In this document: positions 11,492 to 22,176 of the stretch, in pieces
How the letters are laid out: every line of letters begins with the position of its first letter
How positions within the stretch are numbered: position 1 is the first letter of the stretch
Assembly (NCBI GenBank): GCA_024516035.1
Contig: CM044958.1
Coordinates: 28,613,755 to 28,677,754, forward strand
DNA from: Bactericera cockerelli
Taxonomy: Eukaryota; Arthropoda; Insecta; Hemiptera; Triozidae
Length of the DNA stretch: 64,000 nt
Direction: 5' to 3'
Translations under genes and position numbers: made by a program
The notes under the pieces: generated by a model
Databases searched by the model: none
What the model saw: the letters and a program-made list of their open reading frames with translations, nothing else
Told to the model about the DNA's origin: nothing

Positions 11492-11753
11492 CCTCGATGG
11501 CACGTTGAATACCTACACCAGTCTCGTAAAATCGCTAAAGCTAAGCAACGTCCAGTTAGGATAAGAATTGGTGGGTAGCCCCAGAATTGAACCTTCGTGA
11601 TGCTTCCAGCCCAATTTATGCTGGTTGAGGTTAATGTGGCTTGTTTCCACGGAAATGAGGGTTAAACCTCTGTCTCGAATAGCCTCGATATTGAACAATA
11701 ATGTATGGTACCTTGAAAACACTCACACACACAATAAAATAAAATAAAATAAT
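11492..11753 (+). repeat. 5S rRNA-derived SINE (SINE3-like), copy 1
   Basis: The first ~90 bases read like a degraded 5S rRNA: CGTTGAATACC, AAGCTAAGCAACGTCC (A-box region), and GGTGGGTAGCC (C-box region). A family-specific body follows, including CAGCCCAATTTATGCTGGTT and GAGGTTAATGTGGC, and ends in a CACACA/AATAAAATAAAAT tail. The same order is seen at 25757-25930 and, on the other strand, at 26496-26780 and 63238-63440. Degradation shows it is old. Confidence 0.75.
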
Positions 11754-12695
11754 ATTGATTTTATTTAGTTGGTTCAGGCGGCTGCAATATGGATAGACAG
11801 CACAGTTCATAGAATTAACACTGAATTACTCCTCTCAGTGAACTTTCATCATCAAGTTTGATATTGTAAAATCAAAAACAAAAAGAAACGTCCAAAAATA
11901 ACAGTAAAAAACATCTAAAACCAGTCATCTTGTTTGTAGGAAAGGAAAGAAAAACAAAAAAGCGCTAGAGGAAACAACTTAAAATGTCCAAATCTTCCAT
12001 CCAAAGAGTCTTTATAAATACCCATTGGAATAAAACATCAGGGATTCAAAATGCGAGCCCTAAATAGAATCAAAGTGAATGATGGTTGTACAGAGTAGTT
12101 TTTATATTTCTTGTTCTATAAAATTTGGAGTCAATATTGTTGAATCTAAATGTCTCAAATATTTGGGTATTATATTTAGTTTTCAAATAAGATTTTGTAT
12201 TTTTAACTATCTAAAATCTAAATTAATATGTAGGTAATGTAAGTATTAGGTCTGAGCATAAAATCTAGGTTTCAAATAAAATATATTTTTTTTTTTTTTT
12301 TTTTTTTCAGTTTTATAATTCAACCTGTATAAGTATGATATATTTTTCTAAATCTTCAATGGGTACACCAAATTTTTGTCCACATTATTGAACCTTTTAA
12401 TAGGCATTCAGTGGTACAACAACAAATTTCATGTACCAAATTTCGATAAATAGTCTTAAACTGATCTCAGTTTTTTTTAATAATTAAATTTACAGATTTT
12501 TTTTTCTTTGCTATCAGAGTAAATTGAATTCTTAAGCAAATGGTTATATTAACATGTGTAGACCTGCTAACCGCAGTTTTTATGACACAAGTTTACCAAG
12601 GAGCAATGATTCTAGTTATTCTATTAAGGACTGCTTGTAGGACATGAAGAATAGGTGCTGATAGAGCGAGAGAGCATACGTTTCATTTTACTAAC
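11754..12695. other. region after the last recognised cpo exon
   Basis: AT-rich, with a T run at 12283-12308. Reading on past the second-RRM exon on the - strand gives 23 unconserved residues and a stop at 12624-12626. That could be a genuine alternative end or just intron. Confidence 0.45.
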
Positions 12696-12873
12696 CTCCG
12701 CCATTTTTGTTTTGGCGTACTCGATTCTTATCGCACCTCTATCCGACGACGCGAGATAAGAACCGTTCAAATTCGTCATTGCTTGGATGGCAAAATTGAC
12801 GTCGGTGTATTCGATAAAAGCGACTGGGGACCCGCCCTTATTGTGCATGCGGACTCGAGAGAACCCAGGGAAA
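12696..12873 (-). CDS. cpo: couch potato, second RRM, C-terminal exon
   Basis: On the - strand, the acceptor TTACATTGCACAG is followed by a phase-2 join (AG|T) and then FPGFSRVRMHNKGGSPVAFI, EYTDVNFAIQAMTNLNGSYL and ASSDRGAIRIEYAKTKMAE. SPVAFIEY is the RNP1 motif of an RRM, and RIEYAKTKMAE is the end of the domain. C. elegans MEC-8, an RBPMS-family splicing factor with two RRMs, has a closely similar second domain, so this is the second RRM of a two-RRM cpo isoform. The exon ends GAG|GTTAGT, a plausible donor, in phase 0. No following coding exon was found. Frame and conserved residues are intact. Confidence 0.93.
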
Positions 12874-15800
12874 CTGTGCAATGTAAATTGGGGAGGGGCA
12901 GAAATAAGTGAGTAAGAAATGTGCTCATCACCATTGGCTCTTGAATAAGTTGGACCATTTACCTTTTTAATAGAACTTGTGAATTGCCAATTGGAAGTAT
13001 CAAGTGGATCCTTCCTTGGAAAAATGTACCCAAGATAAAAGGTATTTGTAACAACTTACTACTGGTTTTGAAATGCCTATGTAGAAGTAAATTGTACAAA
13101 ATTAAGCCAAAATAAATATTGACTATAAAATGATATTAAGTGAGCAAGGGGTCCGTTCGATTTAAGAACCAAAGGTGTATGCGAAATTATGATCGAACAT
13201 ACGATTGGGTGTGTCTAATTGATATCTTAGATAAGATCCGAACGATGGTCTTGACATGTATGTATAGGTGTCGCTGTCGCTACATAACTAATTTATCATG
13301 CTTGTGTGTACTTGATTATATGAATTTTAATTTAACACCCCCTTTTTTTTGGCATTTCCGTATTAGCGTTTCATATTTTTCCAGTTTTTATAAAGTTTTA
13401 GATAATCCATCTATACCAAGAAAACCCTGTTTTTCGATTGGAAGAACGAGATGAAACTTATTAATTAAATAACCTCCGCAAACGGTAGATGCTTGGACTT
13501 TGACGCTTTTACCCAAACACAGTGAGTGATTCCATAACTCAGTAGGAGTACTTACTTAAATGATCATTAAACACACCCCATCGTATTTTATTTATGTATG
13601 TAATAAAGTTATGTAACGAATCACGAAGATTATTCAAGTATATATTATTATTTAATTATTACAAATGTATCGGTGGCCTCTTGGAAACCCTTCTACACAA
13701 GAGGAAACCTCTTGGAAAAACGTCCGCGATTTAATGATTTTTTAGTATCTTGAATTTCTATTTGGAATAATCCTCGTTAAAAAATGTGATAAATATAAAT
13801 GAACTGGAAGTGCCCATTACAGGTGCCTGTGCCGGTGTGCTGTGAAGGAGAAATGAGAAAATTATCTTGGGTGGTAGTGAGGTGGTTGCTAATTAAGAAT
13901 CAGGTGAAAATTTGCAATGTGATTGAGAATTGCACAGGTGAAGTGAACAATCCAATTGATCGCTTTCAATACATTGTGAGACGTGAGACAGTGATGAAAT
14001 GTGCCAATTTCGTGATGAGAAACTACGTGTGGTCAAACTTCTCATTCTGACAAATGCGTCGGTATTTTTTAACCTCTCCTCTTGTATTATTTGCAGGTAA
14101 AAATTATATCGACTCTTCATCTGTAACTTTTGATTCTCAGCTTAAATTCCCTAATAACTCACCCAACTCACTAAGTACCTATTGCATGATTAGTTGTATC
14201 CTTCTAGTTCAGCTCTTTTCAGTTTCACCAAAAAAATAATTTTATGTTATACCCAAATTTAACAGCCTAAAATGGGTTTATTTAATGTGCACATCGACAA
14301 TTTTTTTTTTTTTTCCAATAACTTTATAATATTTTATTTTAATATTCATACATATCCTTCATTTAATATTTAATAGTTACTGCAATCCAATGTACTTTTC
14401 AGTATGTGGTGGATTGCAGCAAATAGTATTGTCTTCTTTTTTTTTCATGTCTTTTTTTATTATCAAGAGAGTGAACATTATTTCCACCATTCTACGTATA
14501 CACTGTATTCACCATATGTATAATTGTACACACTGTATGTAGTTTCAACATTTTGAAAATGGATTTCATTTAACCTTAAAACTTTACAAACTATTATTGG
14601 TGTACCTAACGAGCGTCTAGCCTTTTTAACCTTATGGCCTTGCCACCTAGTATGGCAAATATAATTCTTAAGCAAGTAAAATTATTAAATTTAATATCGG
14701 TGAGTAAAATCTGAGGAAAAATGACCCGTAATCTTTTACACCATGTTAGGGACCTGTGCGTGCGTTTTCTGTTTTTTTTTTTTTTAATAATTCCCTAACA
14801 AAACATAATTATTCACAGGGAGCGCTGGGTTCCATGACATTTGACTCAGGTAAGTGAACATTACAAAACAACAGGGAGTAACCGAGCAATGTCAAAGTAA
14901 TTTATTTCAGCGAGACCTCACGGGTTTTCCTAACTGGTGAACGCCCTGTTTCATTTCCGTTGTACGTCGCAGCGTACAGTGTGCGAGGCAAGTTTTGCAA
15001 CATTTCAAAATCTAGTGGATTACTCAACTGTTTAATGAACAACCAAATTTTCAACAAAAAATCTGTTTAAAAATGGCCGGAAAAAGATTATATTGGTTCG
15101 AATTAAAAAAAACCCCACAAGAGATGTTGAGTAGATCAACATTTAGTCATATAAAACGTTCAACATTACCTACAGTTTGTACTAAACTCATGTTGCAGCA
15201 GTTTCAGCTTTCTCACAAAAGTAAAGACAGGCTTCTTTCTGTCAAAGAAATAACTATTTATCAAGCTATGCGCACCACTGCCTTATCCTCTTATTGTGTT
15301 TGATAAGGTTTAAACTTTAAAGTCTAGGCAAGTGTCCAAAACGTTCCCGATATTGAAAATAATGAGAAACTCTTTGTTTGCAATTTCCTACAATGATTCC
15401 TGACTTCTCCGACTGATTGTGTTAATATTTTTTAGATAGGTAGGTAACTTAACATGGAAACACGCAAAGTAAAACTTACAAATGTTATTACATTCTGAAA
15501 AGTAGGTGTAATGTACATCTTAGTATCAGTGTTACATTCTTACTCCTTTTGAATATTTAATAAGGCAGGACACATGTAATCAATCATACTGAAAGGATGA
15601 TACAAGTGGTCGGGTGAGACTCAATCTAATCTAGTTAGTATACTTGTGAGGCTGAACTTTAAGTCAAACTGTCTTAAATTTCCATCAAAGTAACATGTAA
15701 GACTTTTAGATTAATGATGTTAGATTCAGAAATATTCATATTAGCATATAAGTACATTAAATATACAAATAGGTATTTAGAGAAAGGCAAGAACAAATAA

Positions 15801-16083
15801 TATTGTTCCCATCTAGGTGTTGCTACTGTTTAGGATAGTTTTACAAGATTCGACCACCACCAAAAGTGAAACTGTTGCATAGTAAAGAGAAAAGAAAAAG
15901 TCGGTTTCATTCCTAGAAAATAAAGAAACAGATTCAAGAATTTGTTTGGGTCTAAAAACTTGGAGTAAAAAACCCTTCATATTATTACTATGGAATAATT
16001 TTCATGATTAGTAGATATTATTGTTTTTGAAATCTTCCCTTTTCACCAAAACAAAAATAGGTTTCGGCTCACTTTTCCCTTAC
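12874..16083 (-). other. cpo intron between the two second-RRM exons
   Basis: 3.2 kb, starting GTAAGG (at 16083) and ending GCACAG. The stretch 13799-14050 on the + strand is rich in GTGA/GGTG and open, but shows no recognisable protein features. T runs lie at 14300-14314 and 14771-14785. No repeat family is recognised. Confidence 0.65.
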
Positions 16084-16298
16084 CTTCCAAAGATGTCCTT
16101 GATTTCTTGCTCCGACACAAACTGGCCCAAGTTGGCCACAAACAGGGTGGAGCAAGGACTCATGCCATTCATCCCGGGCTGGGAGGGGGGGGAGGAGCCC
16201 ACGGGCGACGCCAGGGCGGGGGAGGGGAGAAAGTGGGGCATCCCGTTAGCGTGGTGCATAGCCGTGAGGGCGGCTGTGGGGTGGGGGATGTTCAGCGA
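16084..16298 (-). CDS. cpo: couch potato, linker and start of second RRM
   Basis: On the - strand this exon follows the strong acceptor GGCTCTCTCCACAG. It encodes a Pro/Ser/Met-rich linker (SLNIPHPTAALTAMHHANGM, then PSPALASPVGSSPPSQPGMN) and the start of an RRM, SPCSTLFVANLGQFVSEQEI-KDIFG, with RNP2 = LFVANL. It ends GGAAG|GTAAGG in phase 2 and joins in frame to 12873. Its phase-0 start fits the donor inside the preceding exon (after PQVP). A second in-frame acceptor, AACTTCCAATCCCAG, would begin the exon at 16337 and add 13 residues. The coding DNA is far more GC-rich than its surroundings and has no internal disruption. Confidence 0.93.
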
Positions 16299-16420
16299 CT
16301 GTGGAGAGAGCCAGTGTGAGTTCAGGTCAACATGAAGCTGGGATTGGAAGTTCTTTGGAAAAGGAAGAAAATCTTTATTAGTCCAACGCAGCATACATAG
16401 AGCAAAATTTGTCATAACTT

Positions 16421-16609
16421 TTGAACGGTTTTTTTTTTTTCCTTTGTAAGCGCTTTAACCTTGTCAATATACAGGTCGTTCGCGCTGATTCCCTAGATGA
16501 TCAAATCATAGTATACAGACGGAGAGCTCTTAAGTATTGGAACAGAGAATCAACGCTTTCGGAAGTGTTAGTCAGTGCCGGGGGAGCAGGTAAAGAGGAA
16601 CGATGTTAA
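16421..16609 (+). pseudogene. transposon-derived coding remnant
   Basis: A + strand frame containing RFNLVNIQVVRADSLDDQII and RRRALKYWNRESTLSEVL, which looks like real protein. The same stretch in the same frame occurs at 26790-26834 (RFNLIDRQVVRADSL), where it then diverges. Two dispersed copies, one next to a SINE, point to a repeat and not to a host exon. The parent family is not identified. It lies antisense within a cpo intron. Confidence 0.5.
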
Positions 16610-16797
16610 TTATTTTATAAAGCTAATCTTCAAAACTCTTTTACTGCTTAAATTATTTTTTCCACACCGAATCAGACCACTTTCAAAAATTAAGACAAAA
16701 AATTACAGAAATACCTAAAAGTTTGAGAATAAAGTTAGCCGAATGCTATGTGTAAAGAATAATAAGTATTAGGTATACATGTTTATTTATATTTATA

Positions 16798-16986
16798 TAT
16801 GGATGCTGTGAAAGCTGGGTGATGAGAAAAGAAGACGAACAATGCTTAGAGAGCTTGAAAATGTGGTTTTCGAGGAGAATGGAAAGACAGAAAAATTGGT
16901 TGGGTCGTACTATATATTTTTTGCAGAAAATGTCCCCAGAGGAGAGTGATGGATGGCAAAATGCAGGGAAAGAGAAGAAAAGATAG
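16798..16986 (+). pseudogene. non-LTR retrotransposon reverse transcriptase remnant
   Basis: The + strand frame reads YGCCESWVMRKEDEQCLESL, then KMWFSRRMERQKNWLGRTIY, and stops at TAG 16984-16986. Y-G-C-E-x-W, then a Leu-rich segment, then MWxxRRM, then NWLGR is the familiar C-terminal part of many insect LINE-type reverse transcriptases; placement in a particular clade is uncertain. The 5' part and nearly all of the domain are absent, so it is a dead fragment inside a cpo intron, antisense to cpo. Confidence 0.7.
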
Positions 16987-18935
16987 GATGAAATAAGTTT
17001 TGACTAATCATGAGTTATCCACTTGGCATAGTTGCTTTCTACTTCTTTCAAGGAGGGAAAGCTCATGCCGAAAAGTGTAAGATAGGCATGGACCGCCCGG
17101 TATCCATGGCTGTCTACCTAAACTAAAAGCCTAATAATTATTTAAAGCAATACACAGTCGTACTATATTATACATTTACATTCATATGTGGATATAATAG
17201 GCACATTTATAGTGAAATGATTTTCCCATTCTATCTCGGGTTAGCACAAAATGGCGCAACGAAAGGTTAAGGGCCACTTTTTTTACCGTGCGGTAAATAT
17301 GTGATAAGCGTGTTTTATTAATTAATTTTTCAAACACAAGTGCTGTTGGTACTTTTCAGCCTTTCAAAAGGCTTTTGAAGCTCTTATGGTGCAGTAAATG
17401 TAAATGAGTGTTCGCACAAGAATAATTATATGTACGTACGTACCAGGTAGCCTAGTAAAATAATTTACAGCTGTCTAAGAGCGAGCATAATTATGGTCTA
17501 AAGTTTGAATGGATATGTCGTGAGGATTTTTTTTTATGTATAAAAAAAGATCAGAATGTAATATCTACCCTACAGACATATAAAATCTACAAAGCAATTA
17601 AAAACACGTAGAGACGACAGAAGGAATAGATGCCTTCTTTTTCCATCTTTAATTAAAAAACTGAACTCTCCTGAAAAATTTCTGTACCTACATAATTATG
17701 TAAGTAGATTCACATTTTAATTTTTTACATTATTCGCCGTCTTCAAAATTTTCGCTCCTCACTTTTATGATGTAACTTGATTAGTGGTTTACTTTTAGGT
17801 ACACTTGAGGTATTGGATTTCTTTAAGAAAAACCCTATAACATGCTACTAGTCAGACTCATACCTCTTTAAACTGAGGAAAATTTTAAAGAAATAGAAAC
17901 GTGAAATATCATTATGTAATTAAAATAAAATACCCAAAAGTTGGAAAAACTAAATAAAATAAAGTTTGCTGGGAAAAACAAGACAGAACCGTGGCAGGAA
18001 AAGAGTGCGTGGAAGTGAAAAACATTGTGATTAGGTGGATAGAACAGTTAGAAACATCATTGCAGAATAGACCAAGCAAAGAAAAAATTACACCCTAACA
18101 AAATATAGTTTGTGGTATTAATTTTGTGCAATCCATAAATAATACTTATAATGTACAAGTAATCAGCACGATTGAAATTTGTTACAACATTAATGAAATG
18201 AACTGATGTTATATCAGTCATAGTCTTATGGGGAAAATTTCTCAAAAGAAAAAAAAGAAGAGAATTCATACGAACAAATGCGAGAAACAAAAATACAACA
18301 TAAGATTGTTATACTTTTTTAAATGTGGAATTATTTTGTTAGGTTATAGCGGTGATAGCAAGCAGTAAGAAATTGTAAACGTCACTTAGGGTGAAATTTA
18401 TAGACAATTTTGTAACACCTCTCTCTCTAGATTTTGTCCTGTGTTTTAAAAAGGGAAATGTAAGCACTGACTCAAACTTGTGAGTCCGATCATGTCTAAT
18501 AATTTCACACTAGTAACAAACTTAATAGTCGTCGTGAAAACCCTGTGAGATTTTTTGTTAATTAGTAGAGACATGGTGGCATAAAACTAGCGGGAGTAGT
18601 GATTTTGTTAAAGGCATCTTAAAGTTTGTTAGAATATGTAATCCTTATAGGGAAATCGTGTATCTATCGTTGACTGTTGCCAGACAAAGTATTTTCAAGT
18701 TTTGTGATTGGGCAGATATTGCGTACCTATGAATAAGTTTTTTAGACTTTTATTGAAATCCCCAACCATAAAAGGTGATTGAGATGAATGAAGTATAAGT
18801 ATAGTAGCGGAGGTGAGGTGGACTCTAACGTGAGGCAAGCCTAGACAGTGAGGGATCACAGAGGTTTGTTTTTACTTTAATTACATGATGATAGGACGAA
18901 GGTATTTCTTGTTTTTCACCCGAGCTAGAAGATAG
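16987..18935 (-). other. cpo intron / possible 3' UTR of the short isoform
   Basis: The part nearest 18935 would be the 3' UTR if the SYL-stop isoform is made. A TTTATT at 18748-18753 is AATAAA on the - strand, about 185 bases past the stop. I recognise nothing else here. Confidence 0.45.
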
Positions 18936-19096
18936 TCAAAGATAGGAACGTACAGGGACCTGAGGGTGCAGTGCGGGATGAACCAGGGTGTGCTGATGTA
19001 GAGAGGCAGCACCAGGTAGATCAGCAGCAGTGGCGTAGGCTAAGGGGTGATGCCAGAGCTCATGCCCTCCAGTATGGAAAAACGGCGCTCCTATGT
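18936..19096 (-). CDS. cpo: couch potato, short-isoform C-terminal exon ending SYL-stop
   Basis: On the - strand, after the acceptor TTCTGTTTTCAG, the exon completes a split His codon (C|AC) and encodes IGAPFFHTGGHELWHHPLAY, then ATAADLPGAASLHQHTLVHP and ALHPQVPVRSYL followed by TGA (18936-18938). This closely matches the Drosophila couch potato C-terminus (GGPFFPGG-ELWHHPLAYS ... HPALHPQVPVRSYL), recalled from memory. The stretch is 52 residues plus the split His and stop. Inside it, after PQVP, the bases GTACGT (18953-18948) make a candidate donor. Using it gives an exon of 18954-19096 that joins in phase 0 to the exon at 16298 or 16337. Read-through gives the short protein and splicing gives the two-RRM protein. 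Confidence 0.92.
18948..18953 (-). promoter_or_regulatory. candidate alternative splice donor GTACGT in cpo
   Basis: CCT|GTACGT on the - strand, after codons for PQVP. Its phase (0) matches the downstream exon starts at 16298 and 16337. Its use would remove VRSYL-stop and extend the protein into the second RRM. Inferred from phase and motif only. Confidence 0.5.
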
Positions 19097-19140
19097 CTGA
19101 AAACAGAACAATCGTAAATCGTGAATATGCATATAAATTA

Positions 19141-19380
19141 ACAAGCAGGCTGTCGCCCGCTTTGCGGGCCGAGGCATGGCCGTGAAAGCAAAAAATCCTT
19201 TTTCGCCAATGGCAGGTGTTGTAGTGGGAATTTCGAAAAATCCCGTCTTACTGCACATCTAGACTATAAGACAAAGCTACCTACCAAATTTCAGCTTCCT
19301 AGGACTTACGGTTTGGGCTGTAGAGCGATGATCAGTCAGTGGTCAGTCAGTCAGTGACTTTGACATTTATATATTAAGAT
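19141..19380 (+). repeat. dispersed repeat starting near TGTCGCCCGC
   Basis: Contains CAGGCTGTCGCCCGCTTTGC at one end, GTGAAAGCAAAAAATCCTTT in the middle, and GTCAGTCAGTCAGTGACTTT GACATTTATATATTAAGA at the other. The same sequence is found inverted at 60538-60759. Class is uncertain; CCCGC-rich starts like this are common in insect non-autonomous elements. It lies in a cpo intron beside the SYL exon. Confidence 0.75.
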
Positions 19381-21292
19381 TAAAATATAGTCACCAGATG
19401 AATTGGTGTAAATATCACACGACTTCCTCTTACATTTGAGGGATTATCGTAGAATCACCATATAAGACAGTTCTACTCAATAAAAATGTCTAATCTGTTA
19501 CTGTTTGCGACATACTTTTAATGTTATGGAGTTATTTCCAAAACAACAAAATGGTCGATTTTCAAGATATTAATGCGCGTGCATACTTGTGTAGCATATT
19601 TATATTTTACTACTCTTATCAAGAAAAAGATACAAGTAAGAATATGTTCTGGTGCTTTATGAATAATATTTACGTTATAAAACTGCTCATTGACGCAAAA
19701 TGTACGAACGCTGAGAAATAAACGAACGGGTGATTCAATAAAATGAGCTGGAAAATTCTTAGTAACAAACACAAAAGAACTGCAGCTTTTACAATATAAT
19801 AATACCTATAGGATAAGAGAGAAATAACCGACTTTCACTACCTGGAAAAAGTGAAATGTAGCTTCAACCCACTCCATAGCACCTGGAGGTGTAAGCAGAG
19901 AGAAGGTTACAGAATGTAGAAGGTTGACAGCCAGGAAAAGGGCATCGAAAGGTCGAGGCAAATCAATGTATATTAGACGAAAGGTTCTCAGCAAGGGAGC
20001 TTTTATTCTCTTGTGCTTTCTAGTTGTTATTTATGGAGGTTGCTAAGGTAGAAGTCCCCGGTTTATACTAACAGAATTATGAATAACTCAAGAGAAACGA
20101 AAGTTAGGTAAAGGATTTCTTCTGACATGGATGAAGGCAATATGAAAGTTCGAAATTATTAATAAAGCGACAGGTCCTAGGTCCTCCCAGTACCTTTGTA
20201 TCAAAGTCAAACCCTATACGAGGTAATTTTTTTTACGATTTTACAGGTGCTTTAATATTTAATGAAAACAATGACTCAGAATTAAAAAAAAACAAAATAT
20301 TAATAAAAGATGCTGTTGGAGAAATCCACTCGATTCGAAATGTATACGGGATAGTCGGTGTCAAGCAATATATTTTTTAAAAATCCAGAAAATAGTTCTC
20401 TTTATGGATTTTCATGAAATATTTATTAAGAATCCACGTGTCCACAGATCTATGAAATTATGAACAGATTTTTCATTTTTCATGTTCAGTTCGTTTTCGT
20501 TGTTATTAGATATTCATTATCACCTCTGAAACATTTAAATCCTACATAGGATTTTTTCATATTCAGATCTTGCAGTTAAGTGGGTACTATCCAGTGAATA
20601 GATGGAGAACGATTGAAGAGGGCAAGGAAAATTTGCAAGACAAGGTTGGAGATTCAACGTAAATATTGAATTAGCTCATGAGATCCAAGATTAACAAAGA
20701 AAAGGCCAAGGAGTGATTTCTTCGGAAAAATCAAGAGGTCCTTTCTGTTCGTGTCTAAATAGCATTTCCCTTGACAATTTTCTCGTGTCAACGTCGAAAC
20801 TACATTAACTATGAATGAAGCTACAAGAATTTTTCCGAAAATGAACATTCGTGCTGAATATTTTGAAATTTTTCCCCATTTCCATCATGCACATTTTAGA
20901 ACATATGTATAGGTACGTATTATACATTTGTATATTCTCATTAAAATTCACACATTCATAATACGCTGTAGCAGACATTTAATTTTTTTGTATACGAATA
21001 TCTCTTTGCCATCAGTATCTCTTTATATTATTATTTATTCAAACTCTGAAATTTTACCATGGAGTTATCTGTACCTAGATCAGAAAAAACTGTTAGAAGT
21101 GAGACTCGTGAACTGTCCCAAAGAATCGACATTTGCATGCTTCAAATATGCTCTCAGATAAGTATCAATGACACATTGATTCAGACTGAAATGATGACAA
21201 TTATCAGTAAGAAAAATCATAAAAGTTGTAGAATGGAGGGTAAAGTCCGCGACCACTTCTATCATCTCGGAAGATTTTTAATAAAATCACAT
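19381..21292 (-). other. cpo intron, no further feature recognised
   Basis: AT-rich intronic sequence between the repeat at 19141-19380 and the large foldback element. Confidence 0.5.
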
Positions 21293-22176
21293 ATACAGGG
21301 TCTTCATAAAGTCTCACCCAGGCCTAGGTTTCTCGAAAACGACTCAGAATATCAAAAAACGCAAAAACTCGTATTCCTTTATATTTAGGGGGATTGATTT
21401 TCAGCCAAATTCTTTTTGCCTACACGGCCCCAGTCAGCTGGGCATGGACCAACTTTAAAATCTTAAATAGAATGGTATGTTTGTGGCATATGTTTTAAAG
21501 GTCTTATTAAGAGAAGTTCATTACAATAAATTTCAGTGTGCTACGACTTACCGTTCTCGAGATACAGGGTGGGACGTAATGCGTAATATCCCTATATTTT
21601 GACCTATAACTCGTCAACCGTAAATTATGGAGAAAATTTTTCTTGATAATAATAACTCTTATAGCAAGAACTTTCGAACAAGTTAAAATTTGATTTGTTT
21701 TTTCGTTAAATTTTTTTCGACTGTTCGTCCGGCTGGCTGACGAAACCGACCAGAAACTAACTTCAACAGAGTATGTCGAGTTTATACTTGTTCGAAAAGT
21801 CTCATCATAAGGAGTATTATTAACAAGAAAAGTTTTCTCCATAATTTACGGTTATCGAGTTATAGGTCAAAATATATGGATATTACGCAGGACGTCCGAC
21901 CCTGTATCTCGAGAACGGTAAGTCGCAGCTCACTGAAATTTATTGTAATGAACTTCTCTCAATAAGACCTTTAAAACAATATGCCACAAGATATACCATT
22001 CTATTTAAGATTTTAAAGTTGGTCCATGCCAGCCTGACTGGGGCCGTGTAGCAAAAAATTTTTGGCTGAAAATCAATCCCTTAAATATAAAGGAATACGG
22101 GTTTTTGCGTTTTTTGATATTCTGAGTCGTTTTCGAGAAACCTAGACCTGGGTGAGACTTTATGAAGACCTGTATA
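21293..22176. mobile_element. large foldback element (about 0.88 kb hairpin)
   Basis: The left arm (about 21293-21690) and right arm (about 21785-22176) are reverse complements with only scattered differences. The outer ends read ATACAGGGTCTTCATAAAGT and, reversed on the right, ATACAGGTCTTCATAAAGTC. Further in, both arms share CTCGAAAACGACTCAGAATA and TTCATTACAATAAATTTCAG. Nested inside are a second pair of ATACAGGGT ends (about 21562 and 21905). The unpaired centre is about 95 bases. There is no protein; open frames here come from the palindrome. Part of each arm is shared with the foldback at 55651-55939. Confidence 0.85.

Noticed and set aside
13799..14050. 83-residue + strand frame in a cpo intron
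   Set aside because: Composition is GTGA-repetitive and no family or splice context supports it.
15073..15303. 76-residue + strand frame starting MAGKRLYWFELKK
   Set aside because: No recognisable domain and no plausible splice partners; length is within chance for this DNA.
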